Origin: Bifidobacterium boum
GTDB lineage: Bacteria; Actinomycetota; Actinomycetes; Actinomycetales; Bifidobacteriaceae
Length of the DNA stretch: 64,000 bases
NCBI RefSeq assembly: GCF_000741535.1
Contig: NZ_JGYQ01000015.1
Location: 124,001 to 188,000 of the forward strand
Reading direction: 5' to 3'
The notes beneath the pieces are model-generated. The model saw nothing but the letters and a program-made list of their open reading frames with translations, was not told where the DNA came from and searched no databases. The number at the start of each line of letters is the position of its first letter. The first letter of the stretch is position 1. Both the position numbers and the translations under genes were made by a program. This document shows, piece by piece, positions 1 through 9,250 of the stretch.

Positions 1-255
1 CTGTTGCGCGACCCGCCAGTCGCACTACGGGCAGATAGCCAGCCCCAAGACCGGAATCCGCAATGCATCGGCACGCCGTGCAACCAACCAGTCACACCGC
101 AGGCAGATACCTGCTATTGGCATCAAATCCCGGTATCTACCCGCCCGCTGTGCGACCGGATAGTCACATCACAAGCAGATACCAGCACCCCCAAGCGCAA
201 TCCCGTCACAAAACTGCCCGCCGGGCGACCAACCAGTCACACGACGGGCAGTTAG
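1..255. repeat. Family A phased palindrome array (4 units, runs off left edge)
   Basis: This stretch holds four copies of an imperfect palindrome of about 50 bp. A GTATCTGC-like left arm leads to GTGCGAC, then a short loop, then AGTCACACCGC and GCAGATAC. The GTCACAC-equivalent positions are 19, 91, 163 and 236, a period of 72-73 bp. The third unit (about 131-183) is the most complete. The spacers differ but often contain an AATCC core. The same family, in the same orientation, recurs at 10.5, 41.4 and 60.05 kb. No coding signal is seen here. Confidence 0.85.
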
Positions 256-295
256 CGGCCAAGACAGGAAGACAGAGCAGACAGGAGAAACAAGC

Positions 296-2614
296 CTACT
301 CGCGATCGAGCAGCGCGGTCAGCGCCCACAGAATCGACACCACGTCAATCGCCTCCTGCAGGAACGCGCCGACAACCGCAGGAATCAGGTTGAACGCGGC
401 ACACACCATGCCCACAATCGCCAGCGACAAGCCGGCAACCACCGCCTGCAGCATGACGCGCTTGGTCCGGCGCGCAATCGCAATCGCCTTCGGCACGCAC
501 GCGATGTCATCGTTCATGATGACCACTTGCGCGGATTCCGAGGCGGCAGTCGTCGTGCCATCAGTCATCGCCATGCCGATATCAGCGGCCGCGAGCACCG
601 GGGCATCGTTCACGCCGTCGCCGACCATCATCGACACTGGGCGCGTGGTCGATTCGCCGACCAGCTTCTGGATGATCCGATCCCACCACGGTTGCACCGC
701 GACCTTATCCTGCGCTGCGGAACGCACCGTATTCACCTTGTCTTCCGGCAGCAGCTCGGCATGCACGTCCGTAATGCCGACCTCGTCGGCGATGATGCGG
801 GCGCTGGGCTCCTTGTCACCGGTCACCATCGTCAGACGCTCGACACCCAGTCCGCGCAGACGTTGCAACGATTCTTTCGCGTTCGGCCGTGGAATATCCT
901 TCATCACGATGCGCGCCGCAAGCTTGCCGTTGACCGCCACATACGTGGCCATTTCGTCAGGCGCGAGACCGCCGAAGCGGCTGTCCGGGAAGAAGTCGAG
1001 CGGCGTGGCGGACTGCGGCTGCAGACCGGCATCCACCTGGGCTTGCGTGACGTACGCGAACCGGCCGACACTGATGTTCAGGCCGTTGACCGTACCGGAA
1101 ATCCCCTTGCCGGCGTCCTCATGGATGTTCTTGACAACCGGGTAATCGCCGCGGCGATGCCCCGGATCGGTCGCAGGTTGCGCACAATTGCGATTGCCCT
1201 TGTCGTAGCGGTCGTGCAGGCGGTCGAGCGCCGCCGCGCCGGCCTTGACGATGCCTTTCGACAGGATGTGCACGGAATAGGTTTCCACAACACCCGCGAG
1301 CATAAGGATGTGATCCTTGTCGATGCGAGCGTGCGCAGCCCCAGCTTCGACACCGACACCAGCATGCTCGGCACCAGTGGCAACCATTCCCATCGCAGTG
1401 GCATGCACCGGAATATCCGCACCCGCATCCGGCAACAAATCAACACGCACAACCTGCGGTTGCTTGACCGTCAACGTGCCGGTCTTATCGAAGAAGATAT
1501 GCGAGACACGGCCAAGATTCTCCAGAACCTCCTGTGCCTTGATGAGGATCCCCGCCTTCGCCAAACGACCAGTACCCGCCATATACGCGACCGGAGCGGC
1601 AATCAGCAGCGGGCACGGCGTAGCCAGCACGAGCACTTGTGCGAAGCGGGTCGGCACGCCGGACACGCCCCACGCCACGCACGCGATCACCAGCGAAATC
1701 ACCGTGAACGGCACGGCCAGGATATCCGCGGTTTTGACGACGGTTGCGCGCGAATTCTGCGCGGACGAGACCAGCTCGAGGATGCGCTGATACTGCGAAT
1801 CATGCGACAACTGGGTTGCCCGCATGGTGAACGCGGTCGAACCATTGACCGCGCCAGACATGACCCGCGCCCCGGCGAACACTTCACGCGGCACCGGTTC
1901 ACCGTTGATATTGCTCAAATCGAGAGTCGCCTGGCCGCTCATCAGCACGCCATCGACCGGCACGGTCTCGCCGGGGAGCACGGTCAGCACGTCATCAAGC
2001 TTGACTTCCTCAACCGGAACCGTACGGAAATGCATGTTGTCGCTGGAAGCCACAGACGCGTTCGAATCACTGGAAACATTCGACGCCGCAGCGCTTGCGG
2101 AATCGGACGTATCAGCCGAATCAGCGGTACCGCCCGTAGCGCTCGCGGTTTTATGGAAGCCGTCTTCTCCGCTTTGCGTTTTCCCGCTTTCAGCGCCGAC
2201 GCCCGGCAGCGTGGTGATATGCGCGGTTTGCGGAGCGGCTTTGATGAGCGCGGTCAGGTTGCTTTCCGCCTTGGATTGCGCGTACTCCTCGATTGCCTCG
2301 CCACTCCAGACCATGAGCACGACAGTCCAAGCAGCCCAGTACTCGCCCACAGCGACCGTGGACAGGATAGCGATAACCGCGAGGATATCAACGCCGACAT
2401 GCCCGTGACGCAAATCGTCGACCATGCCGATGATCGTGTCGATGACAGTGTACGCGACCAGCGCGATGATGAGGTACTGCCCCAGTGAGGGGTCAAGGGA
2501 GCCGAGCGAATGGCCCCAAGGACGGAAGTTCCACAGCAGCGCAATCGGCAGCGCGCAGATGATGGTAATCGGTAATAGCGGTACTCGCTTGCAGAGATCG
2601 ATGATACGTCTCAT
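296..2614 (-). CDS. P1B-type heavy-metal transporting ATPase
   Basis: This is a 772-residue P-type ATPase that should pump a metal ion across the membrane using ATP. It begins directly in transmembrane helices, with no N-terminal heavy-metal-associated domain. A long Ser/Ala/Asp-rich insert lies at about residues 135-195. The actuator loop reads NGEP rather than the usual TGE. The membrane metal-site motif is TPCPLL (about 335), the phosphorylation site is DKTGTLT (about 375) and the hinge is GDGVNDAP (about 680). The invariant His-Pro of the P1B nucleotide-binding domain seems to be His-Ile (SVHIL). The start is the ATG preceded by AAGGAGG in the transcript. Metal specificity cannot be assigned: TPC-type sites belong to a poorly characterised subgroup. 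It is transcribed away from the candidate small RNA on its right. Confidence 0.88.
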   Translation of the reverse strand: MRRIIDLCKRVPLLPITIICALPIALLWNFRPWGHSLGSLDPSLGQYLIIALVAYTVIDTIIGMVDDLRHGHVGVDILAVIAILSTVAVGEYWAAWTVVLMVWSGEAIEEYAQSKAESNLTALIKAAPQTAHITTLPGVGAESGKTQSGEDGFHKTASATGGTADSADTSDSASAAASNVSSDSNASVASSDNMHFRTVPVEEVKLDDVLTVLPGETVPVDGVLMSGQATLDLSNINGEPVPREVFAGARVMSGAVNGSTAFTMRATQLSHDSQYQRILELVSSAQNSRATVVKTADILAVPFTVISLVIACVAWGVSGVPTRFAQVLVLATPCPLLIAAPVAYMAGTGRLAKAGILIKAQEVLENLGRVSHIFFDKTGTLTVKQPQVVRVDLLPDAGADIPVHATAMGMVATGAEHAGVGVEAGAAHARIDKDHILMLAGVVETYSVHILSKGIVKAGAAALDRLHDRYDKGNRNCAQPATDPGHRRGDYPVVKNIHEDAGKGISGTVNGLNISVGRFAYVTQAQVDAGLQPQSATPLDFFPDSRFGGLAPDEMATYVAVNGKLAARIVMKDIPRPNAKESLQRLRGLGVERLTMVTGDKEPSARIIADEVGITDVHAELLPEDKVNTVRSAAQDKVAVQPWWDRIIQKLVGESTTRPVSMMVGDGVNDAPVLAAADIGMAMTDGTTTAASESAQVVIMNDDIACVPKAIAIARRTKRVMLQAVVAGLSLAIVGMVCAAFNLIPAVVGAFLQEAIDVVSILWALTALLDRE

Positions 2615-2960
2615 CGCTCCTCCTTACGCTCGTATACGGGGCCGGACGCAATACGATTGCACCCGGTTCTGCGATCACGCCTTGTTAACCCACCGACTGC
2701 GTTGTTGGCGCCCGGAATCTGGAATCCTGCGGACGGGGAACGCCTCCGATACACGGCGTAAAGATGACATATTCAGTTATGGTGTTCAGTTATGGTGTCG
2801 CGTATTCGCGTGACTTCTGCCATGGTATCAGCTTGTTTGCGAACGGAACGGAACACGCCGGTGGCGTGTCGTGAGACAACCCCGACGCCACCGATTCTCA
2901 GGAAATTCACAGCGAAACACGGGCGTGTTCAATGGTTCGGCCGGTATGGTCAATGACATC

Positions 2961-3066
2961 GACGGAATCCGTCGACCAGGCGCAAACCTGATAATTCAAC
3001 CCCTTCTCTTCTTCTCCTCTGACCCGGCGGTATTCTTCTCTTCTCTCCCGCCGGGTTTCTTCTTTT
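2961..3066 (+). ncRNA. Candidate small RNA with C/U-rich linker and intrinsic terminator (copy 1)
   Basis: No ORF is seen here. In order there is a small stem CAGG/CCTG (2977-2989), the box CCTGATAATT, about 25 nt of almost pure pyrimidine (CCCTTCTCTTCTTCTCC), then a perfect 8-bp stem CCCGGCGG/CCGCCGGG (3023-3030 with 3048-3055) followed by TTTCTTCTTTT. The same arrangement, with different bases in both stems, occurs at 62.6 kb. Both flanking genes run the other way, so this terminator belongs to neither. The pyrimidine tract is complementary to Shine-Dalgarno sequences, which would suit an antisense translational regulator. No convincing promoter was identified, so the 5' end is approximate. 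Confidence 0.6.
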
Positions 3067-3069
3067 CCG

Positions 3070-3132
3070 AACCGGTGATGCCGACAGCATGACGCGCATC
3101 ACCGGTTTGCACAACCCCTGCAAACCGGTGAT
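3070..3132. promoter_or_regulatory. Three-segment, mutually exclusive hairpins
   Basis: Segment 1 (AACCGGTGATGC, 3070-3081) is complementary over 12 bp to segment 2 (GCATCACCGGTT, 3096-3107). Segment 2 (ATCACCGGTTTGC, 3098-3110) is also complementary over 13 bp to segment 3 (GCAAACCGGTGAT, 3120-3132). Only one pairing can form at a time, as in attenuators. It lies 55-117 bp past the stop of the CBS-domain ORF on the minus strand and directly after the candidate small RNA on the plus strand. There is no U-tract next to either stem, so it may be only a processing or termination structure. Confidence 0.55.
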
Positions 3133-3186
3133 ATCGAACACACTCCACGCGCAACTAGATCCACACAACCGGCGGATGCGTCCGCG

Positions 3187-3783
3187 TCACTCGTCCACTG
3201 GTGCGACCGAGGCAACCATATACCGCATCAGATCAGAGCGGCTGATTACGCCGACCACCTGCTTGCCGTCGGAGCCGCCGGTCACCGGCAGCTTCTTGAC
3301 ACGATTGCCGGCAAGCATCTCGCACACGCGATCAATCGTCGCGTTCGCCGCCACCGTCACTACACGATGCGTGCAGATCTCCATCACATTGACCTGACGC
3401 AAATCCGCGACACGCTGCGCAAACTTATCGCCCTGCACCCACAACGCGTACACATACGACATCGAAACCTTGTCATTCGTGTTACCGACCAGCGTGCGCA
3501 TAATATCGCCATCCGTCACAAAACCGACAGCATGATGATGCTCATCAAGCACCGGAATCCCGGTCGTACCATTACGTACCATCACCACGAGCGCATCGTA
3601 AGCGCTGTCAGCGGCAGTGACAGCGTACACGTCACGCTTCATCGCATCAGCAAGCGACGGCTCAGCATCATGCCCCGACTCATGCGCCGCAGACGCATCC
3701 GCATGAGCGCAAGCAGCGGCACGCGACTTCGCCTCAACCCGGGCAAGCGCAAGCGCGGCCAAGAATCCCAGCACATCCACCAC
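3187..3783 (-). CDS. C-terminal part of MFS transporter: last helix plus two CBS domains, behind an in-frame UGA
   Basis: The 198 residues begin with a hydrophobic stretch (VVDVLGFLAALALA) that looks like a final membrane helix. A charged linker and two CBS motifs follow (about residues 45-105 and 130-190). CBS pairs normally bind adenosyl ligands and regulate the attached enzyme or transporter. The ORF is in the same frame as the MFS gene upstream, separated by one TGA stop (3796-3798) and four sense codons. The GTG at 3781-3783 is only a nominal start with no convincing ribosome site. I read this as the detached C-terminus of one MFS-CBS protein, reached only by UGA readthrough or lost by a recent nonsense mutation. 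A separately translated CBS protein is possible but less likely because of the helix. Confidence 0.75.
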   Translation of the reverse strand: MVDVLGFLAALALARVEAKSRAAACAHADASAAHESGHDAEPSLADAMKRDVYAVTAADSAYDALVVMVRNGTTGIPVLDEHHHAVGFVTDGDIMRTLVGNTNDKVSMSYVYALWVQGDKFAQRVADLRQVNVMEICTHRVVTVAANATIDRVCEMLAGNRVKKLPVTGGSDGKQVVGVISRSDLMRYMVASVAPVDE

Positions 3784-3795
3784 GAAAGCGACACG

Positions 3796-5106
3796 TCACG
3801 CCGCATCAAAACCGGCCGCAGCACCCGCCGCAGCAGACTGGCCGGACGCTTCACGAGCGACCGACACCGCAGACAGGATCCCCACAAACACTGAAGAACC
3901 CACGCATCCGGCAATCTGGAACGTCGTGGACACAATCGTCACACCGTGCGGGTACAAGCGGCGATCAAGACTGGACAGCGCATACGACTGCGCCGGGCCC
4001 ATCACGCAAGCGCAGCCGGCGATCGCAGGCGCATACAGCAGCACAATCCGTGCGCTAGTCGTCGAACCACCGGTAAACGACAATGCCAGCACGAAGCACG
4101 CAATCACCGCCATGCCGACGCTCACCAGCCAGCCGACACCAAACCGGTCAAACACCTTGCCCGCCACCGGAGACAGCACGCACGACACGATGCACGCGGG
4201 CAGCAACGTGAGCGCCGCCTGCAACGGGGAGAAACCAAGCGCACTTTCCATGAACAGCGGCAGCAGAATATTCATCGAGAACACGGTCATCAACGCCGCA
4301 ATAACCAGCAGCACGCCCAGCACAAACGCACGATTACCGAACGGCTCTAAGTTGAGGAACGGCTCAGGAATGCGACGCTGACGCATCACAAATACAGCCA
4401 ACGCAACCAGACCGATAATCAGCGCAACCACCGCGGCAACCGTCTGACCGGAGAACACCGTAGACACACCATACAGCAGGCCGATCAGGCCGATAGCGGC
4501 AAGCGCCACCGACAGGGCATCCATATGCGGGTGCGTCAGCTGCGCGATATCGCCAATCCACAGCATCGAGCACACCAAGCAGATCGCCGCCAGAACGCCA
4601 AGCGCAAAGAACAGGACATGCCACGTGCCGTGCGCCAACAACGCGCCCGCCACAATCGGGCCGAACGCGGGGCCGAGCGTAGTCATCGCGCCGATAATGC
4701 CCATATACACGCCGATCTTGTTTTTCGGCGCGACAGCGAGCGTCAAATTCATGCCGATCGGCACAATCATGCCAGTGCCAAGCGCCTGCACCACACGCGC
4801 CACCACCAGCACCGCGAAATTCGGTGCGAATCCGCCGATCACACTACCCACGACCAGCAAAATCAACGATAACGCCATCAGGCGTGACGTGCGGATTTTC
4901 TTGTACAAGAATCCCGCAACCGGGACCATCACGGCGGCGGCAAGCATGTACGCAGTCGTCACCCATTGCACAATGCCGGCGTTCACCGACAGATCCTTCA
5001 TAATCGGGTTCAACGCCACGTTGAGGAAGGTCTCATTGAACGTGGCGAGAAAAGTGGCGTATCCTGCCACAAAAAGAACACGGCCAGGTTTGATGGTCGA
5101 AGTCAC
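3796..5106 (-). CDS. MFS drug/proton antiporter, DHA2-like, ended by premature UGA
   Basis: This is a multi-helix major facilitator. It has an N-terminal FNETFLNVALNPIMKDL helix typical of DHA2 efflux pumps and motif C-like glycine/proline-rich helix 5. Start: the GTG at 5104-5106 follows AAAGGA with 6-nt spacing and gives VTSTIKPG; the ATG 45 codons upstream has no ribosome site. DHA2 proteins have 14 helices, and the conserved ending is AGFxxAF followed by the last helix. Here AGFDAA is followed by TGA, then RVAF and the missing helix in the same frame. One G-to-A change (TGG to TGA) would explain it. As written, the protein lacks helix 14 and the CBS regulatory tail. The substrate is unknown. 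Confidence 0.8.
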   Translation of the reverse strand: MTSTIKPGRVLFVAGYATFLATFNETFLNVALNPIMKDLSVNAGIVQWVTTAYMLAAAVMVPVAGFLYKKIRTSRLMALSLILLVVGSVIGGFAPNFAVLVVARVVQALGTGMIVPIGMNLTLAVAPKNKIGVYMGIIGAMTTLGPAFGPIVAGALLAHGTWHVLFFALGVLAAICLVCSMLWIGDIAQLTHPHMDALSVALAAIGLIGLLYGVSTVFSGQTVAAVVALIIGLVALAVFVMRQRRIPEPFLNLEPFGNRAFVLGVLLVIAALMTVFSMNILLPLFMESALGFSPLQAALTLLPACIVSCVLSPVAGKVFDRFGVGWLVSVGMAVIACFVLALSFTGGSTTSARIVLLYAPAIAGCACVMGPAQSYALSSLDRRLYPHGVTIVSTTFQIAGCVGSSVFVGILSAVSVAREASGQSAAAGAAAGFDAA

Positions 5107-5816
5107 GTATTGTCCTTTCATCTCATGTTGGTTCGGCGCAATCCCCACGTTGTTGCACAGAGCGGGCGTCACCGGAAAGCGCGAAAGCAGACAGTGAGGC
5201 CCGGACCGGGAAGCCCCGGAACCGTTGATTTTCCTCGACATGCCTGATGAACGAGAGGCGAGAACCGCATCGATGAAAGGCGAAATCTACAAAAATAGCC
5301 GCAGTGTCGCATGACACGCATCGTTTAACGTAACGGAAAATCTGCGACTTCGTAAGTGGACGGGCGTGTCGGGCGGCGGATTGTGTGGCGGGTGGGTGGA
5401 TGCGGTGGGCGCGCCGGGCGGGTATGCCGGGGCGGGGGCGGCAGAGGTGCTGCGGGGCGGGTCGGGATGGCGGCAGGCGGATTGTGTGAGCCAATCCTCA
5501 CAAACCCACCGTCAGACAATTCCACATCGCCAATCCGACCCGCCGCACAGCCCACCGTGTGAGCCAATCCTCACAAAGTCGCGGATTCGATCGGTCGCTA
5601 CCAACACGCACCCAACCAATCCAATCAAGAATTGGCTGGGTCACAAAATCGCGGATTGGACCGATTCCGTAATGGATTTCAAACAATCAGCCCGCCATAA
5701 TGATGCGTAATCACTAATGACGGGCGAGAAAACCGCGGAAAATCGCAGATTCGCAACATTCGCGAGCGCGCGACACCGGCGGCAGCCCCCGCCCGCCCGA
5801 ACCGGAAAGGATCGAC
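5107..5816. repeat. Intergenic region with family B palindromes and GCGGATT sites upstream of pdxS
   Basis: No gene is visible. A very GC-rich tract covers about 5350-5480. Family B palindromes TGTGAG-N6-CTCACA start at 5485 and 5558, 73 bp apart. Each is followed by CACAAA, and the second by GTCGCGGATT (5579-5587). A related ATCGCGGATT lies at 5649-5657, preceded by a degenerate third palindrome about 73 bp after the second. Further CGCGGA/TCGCAGATT sites lie at 5733-5750. The pdxS promoter must be in the right-hand part; no clear -35/-10 pair was picked out. Confidence 0.6.
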
Positions 5817-6695
5817 ATGGCCGAAGAAAACCGTGCGGAACTCAACAGGAACCTCGCCCAGATGCTCAAGGGCGGCGTCATCATGGACGTCACCACCCCG
5901 GAACAGGCGAAAATCGCCCAAGATGCCGGCGCGTGCGCGGTGATGGCGCTCGAGCGCATCCCCGCGGACATCCGTGCGGCGGGCGGTGTGAGCCGTATGA
6001 GCGACCCGGCCATGATCAAGGGCATCCAGGAAGCTGTCACCATCCCGGTCATGGCGAAAGTGCGCATCGGCCATATCGCCGAGGCGCGCATTCTGCAGGC
6101 CATCGACATCGACTACATCGATGAGTCCGAGGTCCTCTCCCCCGCCGACGACGTCTACCATATCGACAAAACCCAGTTCAAAGTGCCGTTCGTGTGCGGC
6201 GCGAAGAACTTGGGCGAGGCGTTGCGCCGCATCGCCGAAGGCGCCGCGATGATCCGTACCAAGGGCGAGCCCGGCACCGGCGATGTCATCCAGGCCGTAC
6301 GCCACATGCGCACGATGAACCGGCAGATTCACGAACTGCAGGCGTTGCGCGACGACGAGATCTTCGAAGCCGCCAAGAAGCTGGAAGTTCCTTACGATCT
6401 GGCCAAGTACGTGCATGACAACGGCCGTCTGCCCGTCGTGAACTTCGCCGCCGGCGGCGTGGCGACCCCGGCCGATGCCGCGCTCATGATGGAGCTGGGC
6501 GCTGAAGGCGTGTTCGTCGGCTCCGGTATCTTCAAGTCCGGCGACCCGGCCAAGCGCGCCGCCGCCATCGTGCAGGCCACCGCCAACTGGCAGGACGCGG
6601 ACCTGCTCGCCCGCCTGAGCGAAAACCTGGGCGAGGCCATGGTCGGCATCAACGAGGATGAAATCAAGACCATCATGGCCGCGAGGGGCGAGTGA
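5817..6695 (+). CDS. pdxS: Pyridoxal 5'-phosphate synthase subunit PdxS
   Basis: The 292 residues give the usual family length. PdxS is the (beta/alpha)8 synthase of the DXP-independent route. It makes PLP from ribose 5-phosphate, glyceraldehyde 3-phosphate and ammonia supplied by PdxT, as a cytoplasmic 12+12 complex. The first substrate-binding lysine is Lys81 in [11 protein letters not shown]. The [18 protein letters not shown] and FVGSGIFKS phosphate-binding segments are present. The ATG at 5817 follows AAAGGA with 5-nt spacing. The pdxT start lies 1 nt after the stop, so the two are surely co-transcribed. Identification is firm. Confidence 0.98.
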   Translation: MAEENRAELNRNLAQMLKGGVIMDVTTPEQAKIAQDAGACAVMALERIPADIRAAGGVSRMSDPAMIKGIQEAVTIPVMAKVRIGHIAEARILQAIDIDYIDESEVLSPADDVYHIDKTQFKVPFVCGAKNLGEALRRIAEGAAMIRTKGEPGTGDVIQAVRHMRTMNRQIHELQALRDDEIFEAAKKLEVPYDLAKYVHDNGRLPVVNFAAGGVATPADAALMMELGAEGVFVGSGIFKSGDPAKRAAAIVQATANWQDADLLARLSENLGEAMVGINEDEIKTIMAARGE

Positions 6696-6696
6696 C

Positions 6697-7308
6697 ATGG
6701 TTGTAGCGGTCCAATACATCGAAAAGGAGCAGGGCGGCGACCAGACACATGACGTCACCGGTATTCTCGCCGTCCAGGGGGCGTTCGCCGAGCATGCGGC
6801 GACCCTTGACAAACTGGGCGCATCTTGGCGTCTGCTCAGGGCTGCGGAGGATTTCGACGACTCCATCAGCCGCATGATCCTGCCCGGCGGGGAAAGCACC
6901 ACGCAAGGCAAGCTACTGCATTCAACCGGACTGTTTGACCCGATCAAACGGCATATCGACGCAGGCAAGCCGGTGCTCGGAACATGCGCAGGCATGATTC
7001 TGCTCGCCAGCAAACTCGACAACGATGACAATGTCTACTTCGGCGAGCTTGACGCGGTTGTGCATCGCAATGCGTACGGGCGGCAGCTGGGCAGCTTCCA
7101 GACGGTTGGTTCGTTTGGCGACATCCATGATTTGCCGCTCGTGTTCATCCGCGGGCCGTACGTCGCGCAGGTGGGGCCGAAAGCCACCGTCGAAACGGAA
7201 GTGGACGGGCATGTGGTCGGCCTGCGGCAGGGCAACATTCTCGCCACCGCGTTCCATCCGGAACTCACCGACGACACGCGCGTGCACGAGTTGTTCCTGT
7301 CGCTGTAG
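6697..7308 (+). CDS. pdxT: Glutaminase subunit PdxT of PLP synthase
   Basis: This is a class I glutamine amidotransferase that hydrolyses glutamine and passes ammonia to PdxS. The nucleophile is Cys97 in GTCAGMI, the His is in AFHPELT near the C-terminus, and GGESTT is the family hallmark near residue 65. The start is the ATG at 6697, one base after the pdxS stop. That leaves an N-terminal extension of about 20 residues (MVVAVQYIEKEQGGD...) before the conserved GILAVQGAFAEH, a little longer than usual. A GGGGCGAG ribosome site lies in the end of pdxS. Confidence 0.97.
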   Translation: MVVAVQYIEKEQGGDQTHDVTGILAVQGAFAEHAATLDKLGASWRLLRAAEDFDDSISRMILPGGESTTQGKLLHSTGLFDPIKRHIDAGKPVLGTCAGMILLASKLDNDDNVYFGELDAVVHRNAYGRQLGSFQTVGSFGDIHDLPLVFIRGPYVAQVGPKATVETEVDGHVVGLRQGNILATAFHPELTDDTRVHELFLSL

Positions 7309-7679
7309 AGTTGCGGGGCACAGGACGCGGCGAATAGCGCGGTAGAGCAGGGGCCGAGAGTTGCGACGCCATCTCCCGGTCCCTGTCACGCCGCGCCGGC
7401 AATATCACGGATTTAGGCGCGCATCCCGCACAACAGTGCGCAGAAACGCGCCCATCCCGCGTTTCCCCGACCACCCGCCGCTGCAGGAACCCCGAGACGC
7501 GACGACATCCCCCAATCACCGGCATCTCCCGCGACACCCCGCCCACGGCAACCGGCAAATAGACAAGCAACTCATACACGCCGACACACCGGACTGACGG
7601 CATACTGCATTCCGTCAGTCCGGTGTGTCGTCATGAATCGCGCATTGTCGGGCTGGATAGGCGCATGCACGCCCTCCCC
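7309..7679. terminator. Convergent intergenic region with a 19-bp perfect stem
   Basis: Bases 7582-7600 (CGACACACCGGACTGACGG) pair perfectly with 7612-7630 around an 11-base loop. The stem lies between the converging pdxT and glycosyltransferase genes and is the likely bidirectional terminator, although neither side has a good U-tract. Nothing recognisable is seen in 7309-7581. Confidence 0.7.
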
Positions 7680-9125
7680 CTATTTTTCCGATTGTTCGGC
7701 GGTATTCACGGCCTCCCGGGTCTCGGCTTCGGCACGCGCTGCGGCGTCCCGGATTTCCGCGATCAATGCAGCACCGGCTTGCAATCCGCCCATCGCGAGT
7801 CGTTCGAAGTCCGCGGCCGCCTGATCGATCATATGCTCCACGGGCGCAGCCTTGTCGGTCAATTCGAGTTTCGCACCCTTAAGGGTGAGGCTGGAGTCCA
7901 CGTACCCTTTGAACGCCAAGCTTTCAGCCAACCGGGTCGCCGACACGCGCCCGGCGTCAAGATAATCCTGCAACGCCTTGAAGTCAGCGGTATCACCGCC
8001 ATAGTGCAGGAACACGATAACCCGCACTTCTCCAAGTTCAAGGCCGAACTGCGTGGCAATGCGTTCCAAATACCTGTCCAAAATCCGAGATGCCTGATGC
8101 GCCGCGATGAACGGGTTGTCGCGCATCCCGTCCGGCACAATCAACGGAAGCCGCTCCTCGCCAAGCCGCTTGGTGCTGGGCAACGCGGGATTCGCCGACC
8201 CATCCGACGCCCACGCAACCAGATACCGGTAGATGCTGGCCCGCTTACGTGCGAACGTATCCTCGTCGTACACCTGTCGGAAGAACTCAGTGTAATAGTC
8301 GAACACGTAGCGTTTGACCCGCACGGCCTCCGACAATTTCATCGCATGATTGACCAGCGACCCGTCGGTTTTCACGTAGTAGTACATCGGCACGTGGATT
8401 GGATACACGCTCGCCGCATGCACCATGTATTCAAGGTTGAAAATGAAATCCTCGCACCAGTTGACGCTCGTATCCATACGCACCTGATGGTCGCGGATGA
8501 TGTCACGCCGGTACAGCTTGTTCCACAACACCCCAAAGTAGAAATCCGCGGGATCCTTGAGCAGTTCGTCCGCGTACTCCTCACGTGAAATCACGCGGTC
8601 GATGCCTGTCAGCCCGCCCTTGCGGGACGTGCCTTCGCCGACCACACGGTAGAAATCGGCGATGATCATGTCGGCCCCGCTGTGTTCCGCGGCGCGCACG
8701 AGTAGTTTGGTGGCGTCTTCGGTGACCCAGTCGTCGGCGTCAAGGAACTGGATGTAGGTGCCGCGGGCGAGCGCCATGCCCTGGTTGCGCGTGTCGGACA
8801 CGCCGCTGTTGGGCTTGTGGATGACGCGGACGCGCGGGTCTTTGGCGGCGTAGTCGTCGAGGATCGCGGGCGATTCGTCTTTGCTGCCGTCATCGAGCGC
8901 AATGAGCTCGAAATCACAGTATTCCTGCCCGAGGATGCTGTCGATGCAGCGTCGCAGCGCGCCGGCCGCGTTATACACCGGCACGATGATGCTGACGGTT
9001 GGGGCGTGCACGTTGTCTTCCGCTTCTTTGGGTGTCTGAGACGTCTCGAACGTTTCGTTCGCCCCCACGGCGTGAAGCCCGTCATCTGCTTGCGTTTCGC
9101 TGTATTGTACTGTCTGCTGTTCCAT
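7680..9125 (-). CDS. Family 2 glycosyltransferase
   Basis: The roughly 480-residue protein has a GT-A domain in its first half: VSIIVPVYNAAGALRRC, DDGSKDESP, a RNQGMALARG segment and the metal-binding LDADDWV. It should transfer a sugar from a nucleotide donor, probably in exopolysaccharide or cell-envelope glycan synthesis. The second half matches no domain I can name and ends in a charged Ala/Glu-rich helix. There are no membrane segments. The ATG at 9125 is preferred, with AGGA only 2 nt away; a TTG 13 codons upstream is the alternative and has no ribosome site. It diverges from the GH5 gene. Acceptor and donor are unknown. Confidence 0.85.
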   Translation of the reverse strand: MEQQTVQYSETQADDGLHAVGANETFETSQTPKEAEDNVHAPTVSIIVPVYNAAGALRRCIDSILGQEYCDFELIALDDGSKDESPAILDDYAAKDPRVRVIHKPNSGVSDTRNQGMALARGTYIQFLDADDWVTEDATKLLVRAAEHSGADMIIADFYRVVGEGTSRKGGLTGIDRVISREEYADELLKDPADFYFGVLWNKLYRRDIIRDHQVRMDTSVNWCEDFIFNLEYMVHAASVYPIHVPMYYYVKTDGSLVNHAMKLSEAVRVKRYVFDYYTEFFRQVYDEDTFARKRASIYRYLVAWASDGSANPALPSTKRLGEERLPLIVPDGMRDNPFIAAHQASRILDRYLERIATQFGLELGEVRVIVFLHYGGDTADFKALQDYLDAGRVSATRLAESLAFKGYVDSSLTLKGAKLELTDKAAPVEHMIDQAAADFERLAMGGLQAGAALIAEIRDAAARAEAETREAVNTAEQSEK

Positions 9126-9250
9126 AATCCTGCCCGCTTTCGGCCAGATCGCCGGCGTTGTCAAGTTTCGTCAATCGCTGATATCGCCTATTATCGCGCG
9201 TTTTCGCGACGGCCCGTGTATTACAGTGGGGGAAAAGATAGGAGCCTGCG

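Noticed and set aside
527..2488. Long plus-strand ORF opposite the P-type ATPase
   Set aside because: Antisense frame of a GC-rich gene; His/Arg-rich product without motifs. The same applies to other long shadow frames such as 36774-39500 opposite glgP.
2961..3066. Actinobacterial 6C RNA
   Set aside because: That motif has two hairpins with C6 loops; here there are no such loops, only a pyrimidine linker.
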